Below are positions 41,912-54,097 of a stretch of DNA of 64,000 nucleotides, in pieces. The notes under the pieces are model-generated. The model searched no databases and was not told the DNA's origin. It was given only the letters and a program-made list of their open reading frames with translations. A program made the position numbers and the translations under genes. The DNA comes from Phycisphaerae bacterium (GTDB taxonomy: Bacteria; Planctomycetota; Phycisphaerae; Phycisphaerales; SM1A02): NCBI GenBank assembly GCA_002709295.1, contig PAQL01000031.1, positions 27,315 through 91,314 of the forward strand. Direction: 5' to 3'. The first letter of the stretch is position 1; the number at the start of each line of letters is the position of its first letter.

Positions 41912-42280
41912 TCACAGCACGCCGGTGGCCTTGGTGAGCAGCCAGATGCCGACCACCAGCAGGATCGCGCCCACGGCGACCGTCAGGCCGAACTGGCCCC
42001 AGGTGGCGCGGCCGGTGTGGATCTCCGAATAGCGTGTGTAGGCGTGATAGCAGACACCGACGAACATCGAGGCGACCACGAGCAGCGCGATCAGCAGCAC
42101 GATGTCGTAGCCGTAGTTCTGCAAGGTCTGCAGGATGCCGCTGCCCTGGCCGCGCGATGGGTCTTCCATGGTCGGCAGGCCCTGCGCGAAGGCCGACAGC
42201 GGCAGGCCCGCGAGCGCCAGCGGCAGCAGCGGAGCGGCGATGCGGGACGGAATGCGATGGGGTGTCGGTGGCGTGTTCAT
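41912..42280 (-). CDS. T4SS protein TIGR03745 (pilin-like)
   Basis: A 122-residue protein with signal peptide about 1-32 (LLPLALAGLPLSAFAQ) and two membrane segments in the mature part (IVLLIALLVVASMFVGVCY; GLTVAVGAILLVVGIWLL). Size, two-helix layout and position before the VirB3-like gene fit the VirB2/TraA prepilin. It lies 13 nt upstream of the TIGR03750 gene. Confidence 0.88.
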   Translation of the reverse strand: MNTPPTPHRIPSRIAAPLLPLALAGLPLSAFAQGLPTMEDPSRGQGSGILQTLQNYGYDIVLLIALLVVASMFVGVCYHAYTRYSEIHTGRATWGQFGLTVAVGAILLVVGIWLLTKATGVL

Positions 42281-42302
42281 GGCGTATGGCCCTTCGTGAC
42301 GG

Positions 42303-42542
42303 TCAGGAGAGGAGAAAGAAGGTCAGCATCAGGTACATCGCCACGAAGCGCACGATGACGCCGAGGAACTGACGTTCAGTGATGCGGTGCTCGGCCCAGC
42401 CGACGTAGGCGGTGCGCATGGCCCACACGCCCCACAGCAGCAACACGGCAAACACGAAAGCGAGCACCACGGCAGAGACGGCCGAAGGCGCAAAGCCGCC
42501 GTTGGCCTGGAAGGCGGCGACCTGATCGGCAGAGGGCGTCAT
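42303..42542 (-). CDS. T4SS protein TIGR03758 (small membrane protein)
   Basis: A 79-residue protein with two membrane segments (AVSAVVLAFVFAVLLLWGVWAM; GVIVRFVAMYLMLTFFLL) and the linker AYVGWAEHRIT between them. It resembles TIGR03758 proteins, which lie between RAQPRD and the pilin gene. It overlaps the RAQPRD gene by 4 nt. Confidence 0.9.
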   Translation of the reverse strand: MTPSADQVAAFQANGGFAPSAVSAVVLAFVFAVLLLWGVWAMRTAYVGWAEHRITERQFLGVIVRFVAMYLMLTFFLLS

Positions 42543-42910
42543 GGCGACGGCTCCTCGTCGTCGGCGCGGTCGCGGCGGACATAGTCGCCGGCCAGCGGGA
42601 CGGGATCGCGCGGCTGGGCGCGCTGGGGCACGAGGTAGTCCTGCAGGCCGGCGCGAACGCGCTTCAGGTCTGCGCGCAGTCGGGCGTAGTCGAAGTGATA
42701 GCGGGCGCGTTCCTGCGGGGCGGAATTGGCGGCGTGCTCGGCGAGGCGGTCGATCAGGTTGAGTTGGCGGGCAAGGGCCGCCAGTTGCTCGTGTTCAGCG
42801 CTGGCATCGTCGGCCGATGCGGGCGATGCGCTGGCCAGCGCGATGGTCAGCGCCAAGGCCAGGGCCGGCACACGGCGGCAGGCGGTCGTCAGGTTGCCAA
42901 GGGGTGTCAT
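42539..42910 (-). CDS. RAQPRD-family ICE periplasmic protein
   Basis: A 123-residue secreted protein with signal peptide about 1-33 (ALALALTIALASASPASA). The name-giving RAQPRD motif is literally present near residue 97, after a helical region (LAALARQLNLIDRLAEHA; YDYARLRADL-type helix). It is the first gene of the intact T4SS block; upstream the operon is interrupted by the BREX island. Confidence 0.95.
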   Translation of the reverse strand: MTPLGNLTTACRRVPALALALTIALASASPASADDASAEHEQLAALARQLNLIDRLAEHAANSAPQERARYHFDYARLRADLKRVRAGLQDYLVPQRAQPRDPVPLAGDYVRRDRADDEEPSP

Positions 42911-42941
42911 CACGCCGTTCCGCAGTCGTCTGGATGGCGGG

Positions 42942-43190
42942 ATGCTGCGGCGTGAGGCCGGGGTGTGCCGCAAAGAATCGGAACGGGCGGCGCACCGGAT
43001 TTGCCTCGATGGTTGGCGTAGCGCCGTTTCCGGACAAGGCCGGGAGTCCAGGACCTGGCTGTTAGAACAAGACAGGCCGGTCACTGATGTGGAAACCCTG
43101 CTGGCGCGGTGTGCCTACTTCTCTCCGACCGAAGCCGATGCATTCGCGGTGCTGGCCGAGGTCGTCACCGCGGTGGCTGCTTGGCGCTAG
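42942..43190 (+). CDS. Doubtful small ORF at island left junction
   Basis: An 82-codon frame from ATG 42942 ending TEADAFAVLAEVVTAVAAWR. It starts just beyond the RAQPRD start on the opposite strand. No family or Shine-Dalgarno is clear. It might be the 3' remainder of a gene present before the island inserted, or not coding at all. Confidence 0.3.
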   Translation: MLRREAGVCRKESERAAHRICLDGWRSAVSGQGRESRTWLLEQDRPVTDVETLLARCAYFSPTEADAFAVLAEVVTAVAAWR

Positions 43191-43270
43191 GTCGCACAGT
43201 GCCTGCTGGAGGGGCGATCCCCTTATACGAGCGGGCCCCTTCTCAGAACGGCAACCGGATCACCAACGAC

Positions 43271-43346
43271 AATCAGGCACTTTTTCGGAAAAGTCGGCAC
43301 TAATCGGCACAAAACGCTTGATTTTGGCAATCCATCAATGTAGTTT
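43271..43346 (+). promoter_or_regulatory. Probable BREX operon promoter with upstream repeats
   Basis: TTGATT (43318-43323) and TAGTTT (43341-43346), spaced 17 nt, lie 95 nt before the first island gene. Upstream are direct repeats ending in GGCAC: 43271-43280, 43291-43300 and 43301-43310, set 20 and 10 nt apart, in phase with the helix turn. They look like a regulator-binding array. The 250 nt from 43191 to 43440 hold no other feature. Confidence 0.5.
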
Positions 43347-43440
43347 ATGGAGGTTAATTTGCGGCACTGTGTCCGGATTTCGGGTTTCCCGGAGACCTTC
43401 GGGCTTTTACCGAAAACATGATGAACGAAGGACGAAGGCT

Positions 43441-43644
43441 ATGGATGAGAGATGGCTGACGGTCGATGACATTTGCAAATACCTGAATGTAAGCAACGAG
43501 ACGGTCTACAAGTGGATCGAACAACGGGCTATGCCCGGTCATCGCGTCGGCCGTCGCTGGATGTTCAAACAAGACGAAGTGGACGAATGGGTCCGCTCCG
43601 GCGGTGCGGCTGACAAATCCGATAAGCCGGACACCGAGCAATAA
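43441..43644 (+). CDS. Excisionase-family HTH protein of BREX operon
   Basis: A 67-residue protein with a MerR/Xis-type winged helix: LTVDDICKYLNVSNETVYKWIEQ, then GHRVGRRWMFKQDEVDEWV. Such small helix-turn-helix genes head defence islands and type 3 BREX operons and are likely regulators. It lies 9 nt before brxF and downstream of the probable promoter. It is not an obvious part of the ICE excision machinery, which is elsewhere. Confidence 0.85.
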   Translation: MDERWLTVDDICKYLNVSNETVYKWIEQRAMPGHRVGRRWMFKQDEVDEWVRSGGAADKSDKPDTEQ

Positions 43645-43653
43645 GGAGCGACC

Positions 43654-47897
<4,244 letters not shown>

Positions 47898-47899
47898 AT

Positions 47900-48438
47900 G
47901 AGTCACGGGTCGCGAGTTATGAGTCACGAGTCGAAGGATTGAAGATGGCAAGGATTGAAAAGTTCGAGGATATCGAGGCATGGCAGCGGGCAAGACAGCT
48001 CGCCAAAGCCGTGTATGCCGTCACATCGGAAGGAAAGTTCGCTCGTGATTTCGGACTGCGTGACCAGATTCAAAGAGCAGCCGTTTCGGTGATGTCCAAC
48101 ATTGCCGAAGGATTTGAACGGGGTGGCGATGTTGAGTTTCGACGATTTCTTGCCATCGCAAAGGGCTCCGCAGGCGAGGTCAAGGCACAGCTCTATGTGG
48201 CTCTTGATGCGGGCTTGATCGACCAGACTGCTTTTGACTCGCTTTACAAATCGGCCACAGAAACCGGGAACCTCATTGGTGGGTTCATGCGCTATCTCAG
48301 TCGCGAGTCAGCGGGTCAAGAGCCACGAGTCAAAAGCAATACAAAGAATCGGAGCAATTCATGAGCGACAAATACGGACAGCAACAGACGATGTTCGAGA
48401 CAGAACGACCCGCGACCCGCGACTCGGGACCCGTGACC
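47900..48438. repeat. Inverted GTCACGGGTC repeats around four-helix gene
   Basis: Short repeats built on GAGTC/GGGTC-ACG lie at 47900-47932, 48299-48331 and, inverted, 48407-48438. The outer copies form an inverted repeat: GTCACGGGTC at 47902-47911 is perfectly complementary to 48428-48437, and the match continues to 16 nt with one mismatch. The inner copies encode the tail of the four-helix protein and residues about 16-26 of PglX. The arrangement looks like a small mobile or repeat-borne unit placed between brxC and pglX. Confidence 0.65.
47945..48364 (+). CDS. Four-helix-bundle protein (S23/TIGR02436 family)
   Basis: A 139-residue protein beginning ARIEKFEDIEAWQRARQLAK after Met. It has the S23/TIGR02436 signature: DFGLRDQIQRAAVSVMSNIAEGFER (about 32-57), then FLAIAKGSAGEVKAQLYVALDAGLI. 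Relatives are encoded in 23S rRNA intervening sequences and, as Avd, in diversity-generating retroelements; free-standing copies have no settled role. It is not a normal BREX gene. Its stop overlaps the pglX start as ATGA, so it is now coupled to the methyltransferase. Confidence 0.88.
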   Translation: MARIEKFEDIEAWQRARQLAKAVYAVTSEGKFARDFGLRDQIQRAAVSVMSNIAEGFERGGDVEFRRFLAIAKGSAGEVKAQLYVALDAGLIDQTAFDSLYKSATETGNLIGGFMRYLSRESAGQEPRVKSNTKNRSNS

Positions 48439-51099
48439 TGCTTAGGCATGACCTTCGAGAATGACGAGGCCCGCCGCGCCCATTTCACCGAGGAGCTGCG
48501 CAAGAAGCTACAGGACCTGGAGTTCCGCAAGATCGAAGGCTTTCCTATCGGCAGCGACGAGGACATCCTGAACCTGAGCGATCCGCCATACTACACCGCC
48601 TGCCCGAATCCGTGGATCGCCGACTTCATCGCCGAGTGGGAGGCGCAAAAGCCGGAACAGCCCGAAGGTTCTCACTACCACCGGGAACCTTTTGCTGCCG
48701 ATGTGAGCGAGGGCAAGAACGATCCCATCTACAACGCGCACTCCTACCATACCAAGGTCCCTCCTAAAGCAATCATGCCATTCGTGTTTCATTACACGGA
48801 GCCTGGTGACATAGTTCTTGATGGGTTTTCTGGTACAGGGATGACAGGAATTGCTGCGCAGTATTGTGGCAATACTTGCATTGCTCAGTCATTTGGTGGC
48901 GTTACACTGGGGGACAGGCGGGCCATATTAAATGATTTGAGCCCAATCGCATCTTACATCTCTTATAACTATAACTTGCCCGTAGATCTACAGGAGTTCA
49001 ATAGATCTGCACAGCAAGCATTATCCACCCTAAAAAAAGAATATTTTTGGTCATATCAAACAGATCATCACGGTAAAGCAGGTGAAATTGTATACACGAT
49101 ATGGTCAGAGCTTCATATTTGTGAAAGCTGTGGAGAACAAATTCCATACTGGAATCTGATTACAGATGGCGAGGGTAACTATGATGAACATAAAATGTGT
49201 CCTCACTGTGGTGCGTTATTTGAGTCAAGAAATCCAGTTCGTGCAATGGAAACGATATTCGATCCAATTTTGCGAAAAAATATCGAGCGTGTGAAGTGCG
49301 TTCCAGTATTGATTAACTATAAGGTTGGTAAGACTCGATATAACAAAGCGCCGGATGAAAAAGATATTCAGACGACCGCAAAAATGGATGCGCTTACTGT
49401 CGAGTCTCTATTACCAACTATAGAGTTGGAGCATGGTGACCGCTGGAAACGTGATGGGCTTTCGTTGAAGGGTATAACTCATACGCATCATTTTTTTACC
49501 TCTAGGAATTATAAGATTTTAAGCAGACTCAACCAGCTTTGCTCTAACTCTAATGGTAGGCTTAAAAACTTTCTTAAAATATGGTGCACTTCGACAATTA
49601 GTCGTCTCCATAAGCTGAATAGGTACATTCCAAAACATAATCGGCATGTAGGCCCAATGTCGGGCACGTTATACGTTAGCCCCCTATGGGTTGAGATCTC
49701 CCCTTTTTATTTTATAAATGACAAGCTCAAGGCTCATAAAGGGCTGGATATCCCAAGTTCGGCATCTGCTTGCATCTCTTGTGGTTCTACGGGAAATCTC
49801 CTTATCCCGGATAGCTCAATAGATTATATCTTTACTGACCCTCCGTTCGGCGCAAATCTTCAGTACTCTGAGTTGAATTCGGTTTATGAAGCATGGCTCG
49901 GCCTTATCACAAATAATAAGGTTGAGGCTGTTGTAAATGACCCGCGAGGCATGGATCTTCGTTTCTACCAAGAAAAAATGACACAGTGCTTTATTGAATA
50001 CTACCGAGTTCTCAAGCCAGGTCGGTGGATTACTGTGGAATTCCATAATTCCAAGAACTCTGTTTGGGTCGCTATACAAGAGGCACTGTTAAGGGCTGGA
50101 TTCATAGTCAGCGATGTACGCGTGCTTGATAAGCAGAAGGGTACAACTAAGCAACTGTCTATGGCCAACGCGGTAAAACAAGATTTAGTCATATCGGCTT
50201 ACAAGCCCAATGGAGGACTTGAAGAAAGATTCTTGAGCCAAGCTGGATCACAGCAGGCAGTTTGGGATTTTGTTCAAAACCATTTATCGAACCTTCCCGT
50301 GTTCAGCGTTAAGGATGGAAAAGTTGAAGCAATAGTCGAGCGTCAAAACCATATGCTCTTCGATAGAATGGTTGCTTTTCATGTTCAGAGAGGAGCGGCT
50401 GTGCCAATTTCATCCGCTGATTTTTACGTGGGCTTGTCTCAAAGATATTCAGAAAGAGATCAAATGTTTTTCTTGCCGCACCAGGCAAATGAGTATGATA
50501 AAAAGCGGGCCAAATATACAGATGTTGTACAAGGATCTTTGTTTGTAACTGATGAAGCCAGTGCAATTCAGTGGCTGAGACAAAACCTTCATTCAAAGCC
50601 CCAGACCTTCCAAGAGATTCATCCATCTTTTATTCGAGAACTATCAGGCTGGAACAAAAACGAAGTTTCATTAGAGCTTTCTACATTACTCGAACAGAAT
50701 TTTCTGCGCTACGACGGCAAAGGCCCGGTGCCCGAGCAGATCCACGCCTACCTCTCCACCAACTGGAAAGAGCTGCGCAATCTGCCCAAGGACGACCCGA
50801 CCTTGGTCGCCAAGGCCCGCGACCGCTGGTACGTGCCCGATCCCAACAAGGCAGGCGACCTGGAGAAACTGCGCGAGAAGGCACTGCTCAAGGAGTTCGA
50901 GGAATACAAGAACGTCAAAAAGAAACTCAAGGTCTTCCGCCTGGAGGCTGTCCGTGCCGGATTTAAGAAAGCCTGGCAGGAGCGCGACTACGCCGTCATC
51001 GTCGCCGTGGCCGACAAGATCCCCAACAACGTCTTGGAAGAGGACCCCAAGCTGCTCATGTGGTACGACCAGGCGGTAACTCGGATGGGAGCGGAATAA
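48361..51099 (+). CDS. pglX: BREX-3 adenine methyltransferase PglX (PglXI)
   Basis: A 912-residue N6-adenine methyltransferase that should mark host DNA for self-recognition. The SAM motif DGFSGTGMTGIAAQYCG lies near 150-166, a zinc ribbon CESC...CPHC near 255-284, and the catalytic DPPFGANLQY near 492-501. The ends (to about 48765 and from about 50700) are GC-rich like the rest of the operon, while the middle 1.9 kb is clearly AT-richer with different codon use. This suggests allele replacement of the catalytic/specificity core. Residues about 16-26 derive from a repeat. Confidence 0.9.
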   Translation: MSDKYGQQQTMFETERPATRDSGPVTCLGMTFENDEARRAHFTEELRKKLQDLEFRKIEGFPIGSDEDILNLSDPPYYTACPNPWIADFIAEWEAQKPEQPEGSHYHREPFAADVSEGKNDPIYNAHSYHTKVPPKAIMPFVFHYTEPGDIVLDGFSGTGMTGIAAQYCGNTCIAQSFGGVTLGDRRAILNDLSPIASYISYNYNLPVDLQEFNRSAQQALSTLKKEYFWSYQTDHHGKAGEIVYTIWSELHICESCGEQIPYWNLITDGEGNYDEHKMCPHCGALFESRNPVRAMETIFDPILRKNIERVKCVPVLINYKVGKTRYNKAPDEKDIQTTAKMDALTVESLLPTIELEHGDRWKRDGLSLKGITHTHHFFTSRNYKILSRLNQLCSNSNGRLKNFLKIWCTSTISRLHKLNRYIPKHNRHVGPMSGTLYVSPLWVEISPFYFINDKLKAHKGLDIPSSASACISCGSTGNLLIPDSSIDYIFTDPPFGANLQYSELNSVYEAWLGLITNNKVEAVVNDPRGMDLRFYQEKMTQCFIEYYRVLKPGRWITVEFHNSKNSVWVAIQEALLRAGFIVSDVRVLDKQKGTTKQLSMANAVKQDLVISAYKPNGGLEERFLSQAGSQQAVWDFVQNHLSNLPVFSVKDGKVEAIVERQNHMLFDRMVAFHVQRGAAVPISSADFYVGLSQRYSERDQMFFLPHQANEYDKKRAKYTDVVQGSLFVTDEASAIQWLRQNLHSKPQTFQEIHPSFIRELSGWNKNEVSLELSTLLEQNFLRYDGKGPVPEQIHAYLSTNWKELRNLPKDDPTLVAKARDRWYVPDPNKAGDLEKLREKALLKEFEEYKNVKKKLKVFRLEAVRAGFKKAWQERDYAVIVAVADKIPNNVLEEDPKLLMWYDQAVTRMGAE

Positions 51100-51102
51100 C
51101 CC

Positions 51103-53019
51103 ATGATCACCAAATGGAAAGTCTTCAACTTTAAATCGATTCGTGAGGAAACCGAGCTGGATCTCGGCCCGCTCACGATCTTTGCTGGTGCGAACAGCAG
51201 CGGGAAGAGCACATTCATCCAATCAGTCCTTCTGGTGGCGCAGACATTAGCCCATAAAGTCGGATCGCGATCTGTCGTATTGAATGGTGCTCTCACCAGT
51301 TTAGGCCAGTTTGACGACCTGAAATCCAATGATAGCGCGTCAGACCAGATCACCATCAAATGTACCTGTCGACCGCTTCCGGATCAGGACTCTGCAATAG
51401 GAAGGCGGTCTCAGTTCGCGCCTCGTGGTGCTATCTACTATGGACCGCGATCCAATCAGCTCCAGGAAATCGCTTGTGAGATTTCGTTTGACGCTGATGC
51501 TTCTAGCTCTCAGCGTGATTTGTTCCAAATCCAACCTCGACTTTTTGCCACCCAGTTGTCCTGCATATCCAGAGACGAGGACAACGCGGATCAGAAAGCT
51601 GATATATCGATCCATCATTCCACCAAGGCCATCTCCGAGATTGAAGGCGCTGACAGCGCCAGTGAAATCGACGATCAGCTACGCGCCAGTTTGGCTTATG
51701 CTGTTGAGCTGGACGATGGCTCCATGGCTGAGGTGAAGGAAGACTTTCGCTCGGCCAAGCCAATCGGCTGCATGCTTCGACACTTCCTCCCCGAGAGAAT
51801 TGTTTACGCCATCGATACCATCGAAGAGGACGCCAATGCCATCACTATTGCCCTCCAGGACGATGGACGGCGTGCCATTGGCGTACGGCGTACCATGGGA
51901 AGCGAAATTCTTCTTTCCGAAGAGATCATTGCAGTGTTGCGCGAAGTCCTCGAAGGCACAATCGATTTTGACCAGACTTTCAAGGACAACTATCGTCAGG
52001 AGTCACTATTCGGTTCCGAGTCTGAGACGCTTACATTCAGGTCTTGGCATGAAAGGTTGCGCAGCCTCCCACGCCACGAGCGCCTGAAAGTTCAGCAGGT
52101 CCTGCGTGAGCGCGAGGATCTTTTCAACCGCATCCACGCAGCCATGAAGGCAACAACGGCAGAGAAGCCAGAAACCCATGCCATTGTCCAAGCCAGGCCA
52201 CCTCGCTTAATAACGGAGGCGACTTGGTATCTGGATAATTTCTTCACCTCATCCTTGAAGTACCTCGGCCCGTTGAGGGATGCCCCCAAACCGCTGTATC
52301 CGCTTGCGCCAGCAGCCGACCCACATGACGTAGGCTTACGTGGAGAACACACTGCTTCCATACTTGAACTGCATAAAAACAAGAAGATCCGTTACATCCC
52401 TTCGGCAAATTTCAAAGACCCGGTAATTGACCGCAAAACAGTTACTCGGACTCTCGAAGCAGCGGTTATCGATTGGCTCCAATATCTGGGAGTCGCCAGC
52501 TACGTCAAAAGCCGAGACCAGGGGAAATTGGGGCACGAGCTGAAGGTGGGGCTATCCAATTCGGATAGCACGCATGACCTCACGCATGTGGGCGTAGGCG
52601 TCAGCCAGGTTCTGCCAATTCTTGTCATGTGCCTTCTCGCCGACACAGACTCTACCCTCGTTTTTGAACAGCCGGAGCTGCATCTTCATCCGAAGGTTCA
52701 GACCCTGCTCGCCGACTTTTTTCTTTCGATGGCGCTATGTAACAAGCAGTGCATTGTTGAAACCCACAGCGAATACTTTATCGATCGCCTCCGTTTCCGA
52801 ATTGCAGCGGCATCACCCGAGAATGGGCTCAATAGCCAGGCCAAGATTTACTTCGTGGAAAAGCCATCGCAGAGTTCATCTTTCCGAGAGGTGGTGATTA
52901 ACGAGTATGGAGCCATCTCAGACTGGCCGGAAGGGTTCTTTGATCAGTCTCAACAGCAGGCCGAGGCGATTCTTACGGCAGCGCTAGCCAAAAAACGGGC
53001 AAAGAAAAACAAGGATTGA
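51103..53019 (+). CDS. AAA ATPase with DUF3696-type C-terminus
   Basis: A 638-residue SMC-like/OLD-type ATPase. Walker A is FAGANSSGKSTFI near 29-41 and the ABC-type signature region VGVGVSQVLPILVM near 495. Walker B follows as STLVFEQPELHLHP, then the H-loop CIVETHSEYFIDRL. The C-terminus NEYGAISDWPEGFFDQ is the DUF3696 ending. No TOPRIM nuclease is fused. It is not a core BREX gene; it starts 3 nt after pglX and is 4 nt before its partner, so it is an accessory inserted in the operon. G+C is lower than the BREX genes. Confidence 0.85.
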   Translation: MITKWKVFNFKSIREETELDLGPLTIFAGANSSGKSTFIQSVLLVAQTLAHKVGSRSVVLNGALTSLGQFDDLKSNDSASDQITIKCTCRPLPDQDSAIGRRSQFAPRGAIYYGPRSNQLQEIACEISFDADASSSQRDLFQIQPRLFATQLSCISRDEDNADQKADISIHHSTKAISEIEGADSASEIDDQLRASLAYAVELDDGSMAEVKEDFRSAKPIGCMLRHFLPERIVYAIDTIEEDANAITIALQDDGRRAIGVRRTMGSEILLSEEIIAVLREVLEGTIDFDQTFKDNYRQESLFGSESETLTFRSWHERLRSLPRHERLKVQQVLREREDLFNRIHAAMKATTAEKPETHAIVQARPPRLITEATWYLDNFFTSSLKYLGPLRDAPKPLYPLAPAADPHDVGLRGEHTASILELHKNKKIRYIPSANFKDPVIDRKTVTRTLEAAVIDWLQYLGVASYVKSRDQGKLGHELKVGLSNSDSTHDLTHVGVGVSQVLPILVMCLLADTDSTLVFEQPELHLHPKVQTLLADFFLSMALCNKQCIVETHSEYFIDRLRFRIAAASPENGLNSQAKIYFVEKPSQSSSFREVVINEYGAISDWPEGFFDQSQQQAEAILTAALAKKRAKKNKD

Positions 53020-53023
53020 ATCT

Positions 53024-54097
53024 ATGCTGGTTCAAGAGATTGTTATTGACCCATTTTTGCTATGCCTGCCAAATCCCTGCGATTCTCTCGATCAACTGGA
53101 AGACTTCATTTCGTCATTGGTTGGGTGGCGAGGTTTTCTCGATCGGCCTGATACATGTGTTTTAATGTCAGATTCCGCAAGGGTGGCATTGAACGATGAT
53201 GGTGAATTCCCACATCGGCACAGATTGGTAGAGCTTATCGATAAATTTGAATGCACGGTTGCTGATGCAAACACGATTTCAAAAGTTGCCAATTCGATAT
53301 TGGAGAGAACGCCCGCACTGGAAGAGTATTTCGGGATAGACGCAGTTCTTTTTGAGGAGAGCTCGTGTGAAATTGTACCAGCACTCATTCTGGAACGACT
53401 GAAGCCGAAGTGCAGAACAGCATTCAGGGATGATTTGATGATTGCTGGTTTGAAAGTCGATGAGGGTGTTTATGGTGGGCCTGAAACCAGCGTAATGGTG
53501 GCTTCCGGGAGTTGGAGCGAAGAACCTGTCCCTGAAGACATCGCTGTCAAAGCAGATGTTCACGACGTTGGTTTTCTGTCAACAGACCTTAGCTTAAAAA
53601 ATGCTCCCCCTTTCTCGCTTCTCCAAAGGATCCCGGTTGCCTTTAGTCATGAGCAGTTGATCGAATCACTGGATCTCTGGTCAATCTGGGATGGGGCATC
53701 GAGTGAAGAAACAGTTCGTTTGAGCATCGAAGTATGCATCAAGAATCTCATTTCATCCGGGGTTTCGGGAGATGGCGCAGTGGAGTTCGAGGTCGGCAGC
53801 GGGTTTGTCCAATCACTACATGCATGGGGCGCTGATTCTCGACATGATTACGCGATGGTAACCATTGAGTCATGTGCGCGCATTGTTCTGGGCATCCCGA
53901 AAAATTCTATCAATGAGTTTCGAGAGAGTGCAGATGCAACTGCAAAGCAACGCAGCAGGAAGAAGGATGGTGCTTTGGCGTTCAGGACGCACCTCACAAA
54001 GAAAGGTGTGGGGCTGCGGTTGATGTTCTGGCAGCGCACAGATGGAACAATCGAGTTCGCTAATATCGGTGCCAAGGGAGAGCTGCAGATTTTATGA
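53024..54097 (+). CDS. Unknown partner of DUF3696-type ATPase
   Basis: A 357-residue protein beginning MLVQEIVIDPFLLCLPNP. I recognise no family. The first 110 residues are helical with acidic positions (DPFLL, DSLDQLEDF, DANTISKVA), compatible with a PIN-like nuclease fold but without a clear match. The C-terminal part (KRSRKKDGALAFRTHLTKKGVGLRLMFW region) is basic. Base composition is the most AT-rich of the island apart from the pglX core. It sits 4 nt after the ATPase and overlaps brxHII by 4 nt. It is probably the effector of the pair. Confidence 0.75.
   Translation: MLVQEIVIDPFLLCLPNPCDSLDQLEDFISSLVGWRGFLDRPDTCVLMSDSARVALNDDGEFPHRHRLVELIDKFECTVADANTISKVANSILERTPALEEYFGIDAVLFEESSCEIVPALILERLKPKCRTAFRDDLMIAGLKVDEGVYGGPETSVMVASGSWSEEPVPEDIAVKADVHDVGFLSTDLSLKNAPPFSLLQRIPVAFSHEQLIESLDLWSIWDGASSEETVRLSIEVCIKNLISSGVSGDGAVEFEVGSGFVQSLHAWGADSRHDYAMVTIESCARIVLGIPKNSINEFRESADATAKQRSRKKDGALAFRTHLTKKGVGLRLMFWQRTDGTIEFANIGAKGELQIL

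Noticed and set aside
47900..48438. GAGTC-type repeats as a CRISPR array
   Set aside because: Units are about 10 nt, degenerate, without equal-length spacers, and partly coding; no cas genes are in the window.
51103..54097. PARIS or Gabija pair
   Set aside because: The ATPase lacks a fused TOPRIM, and the partner shows no DUF4435 or UvrD-like helicase motifs.
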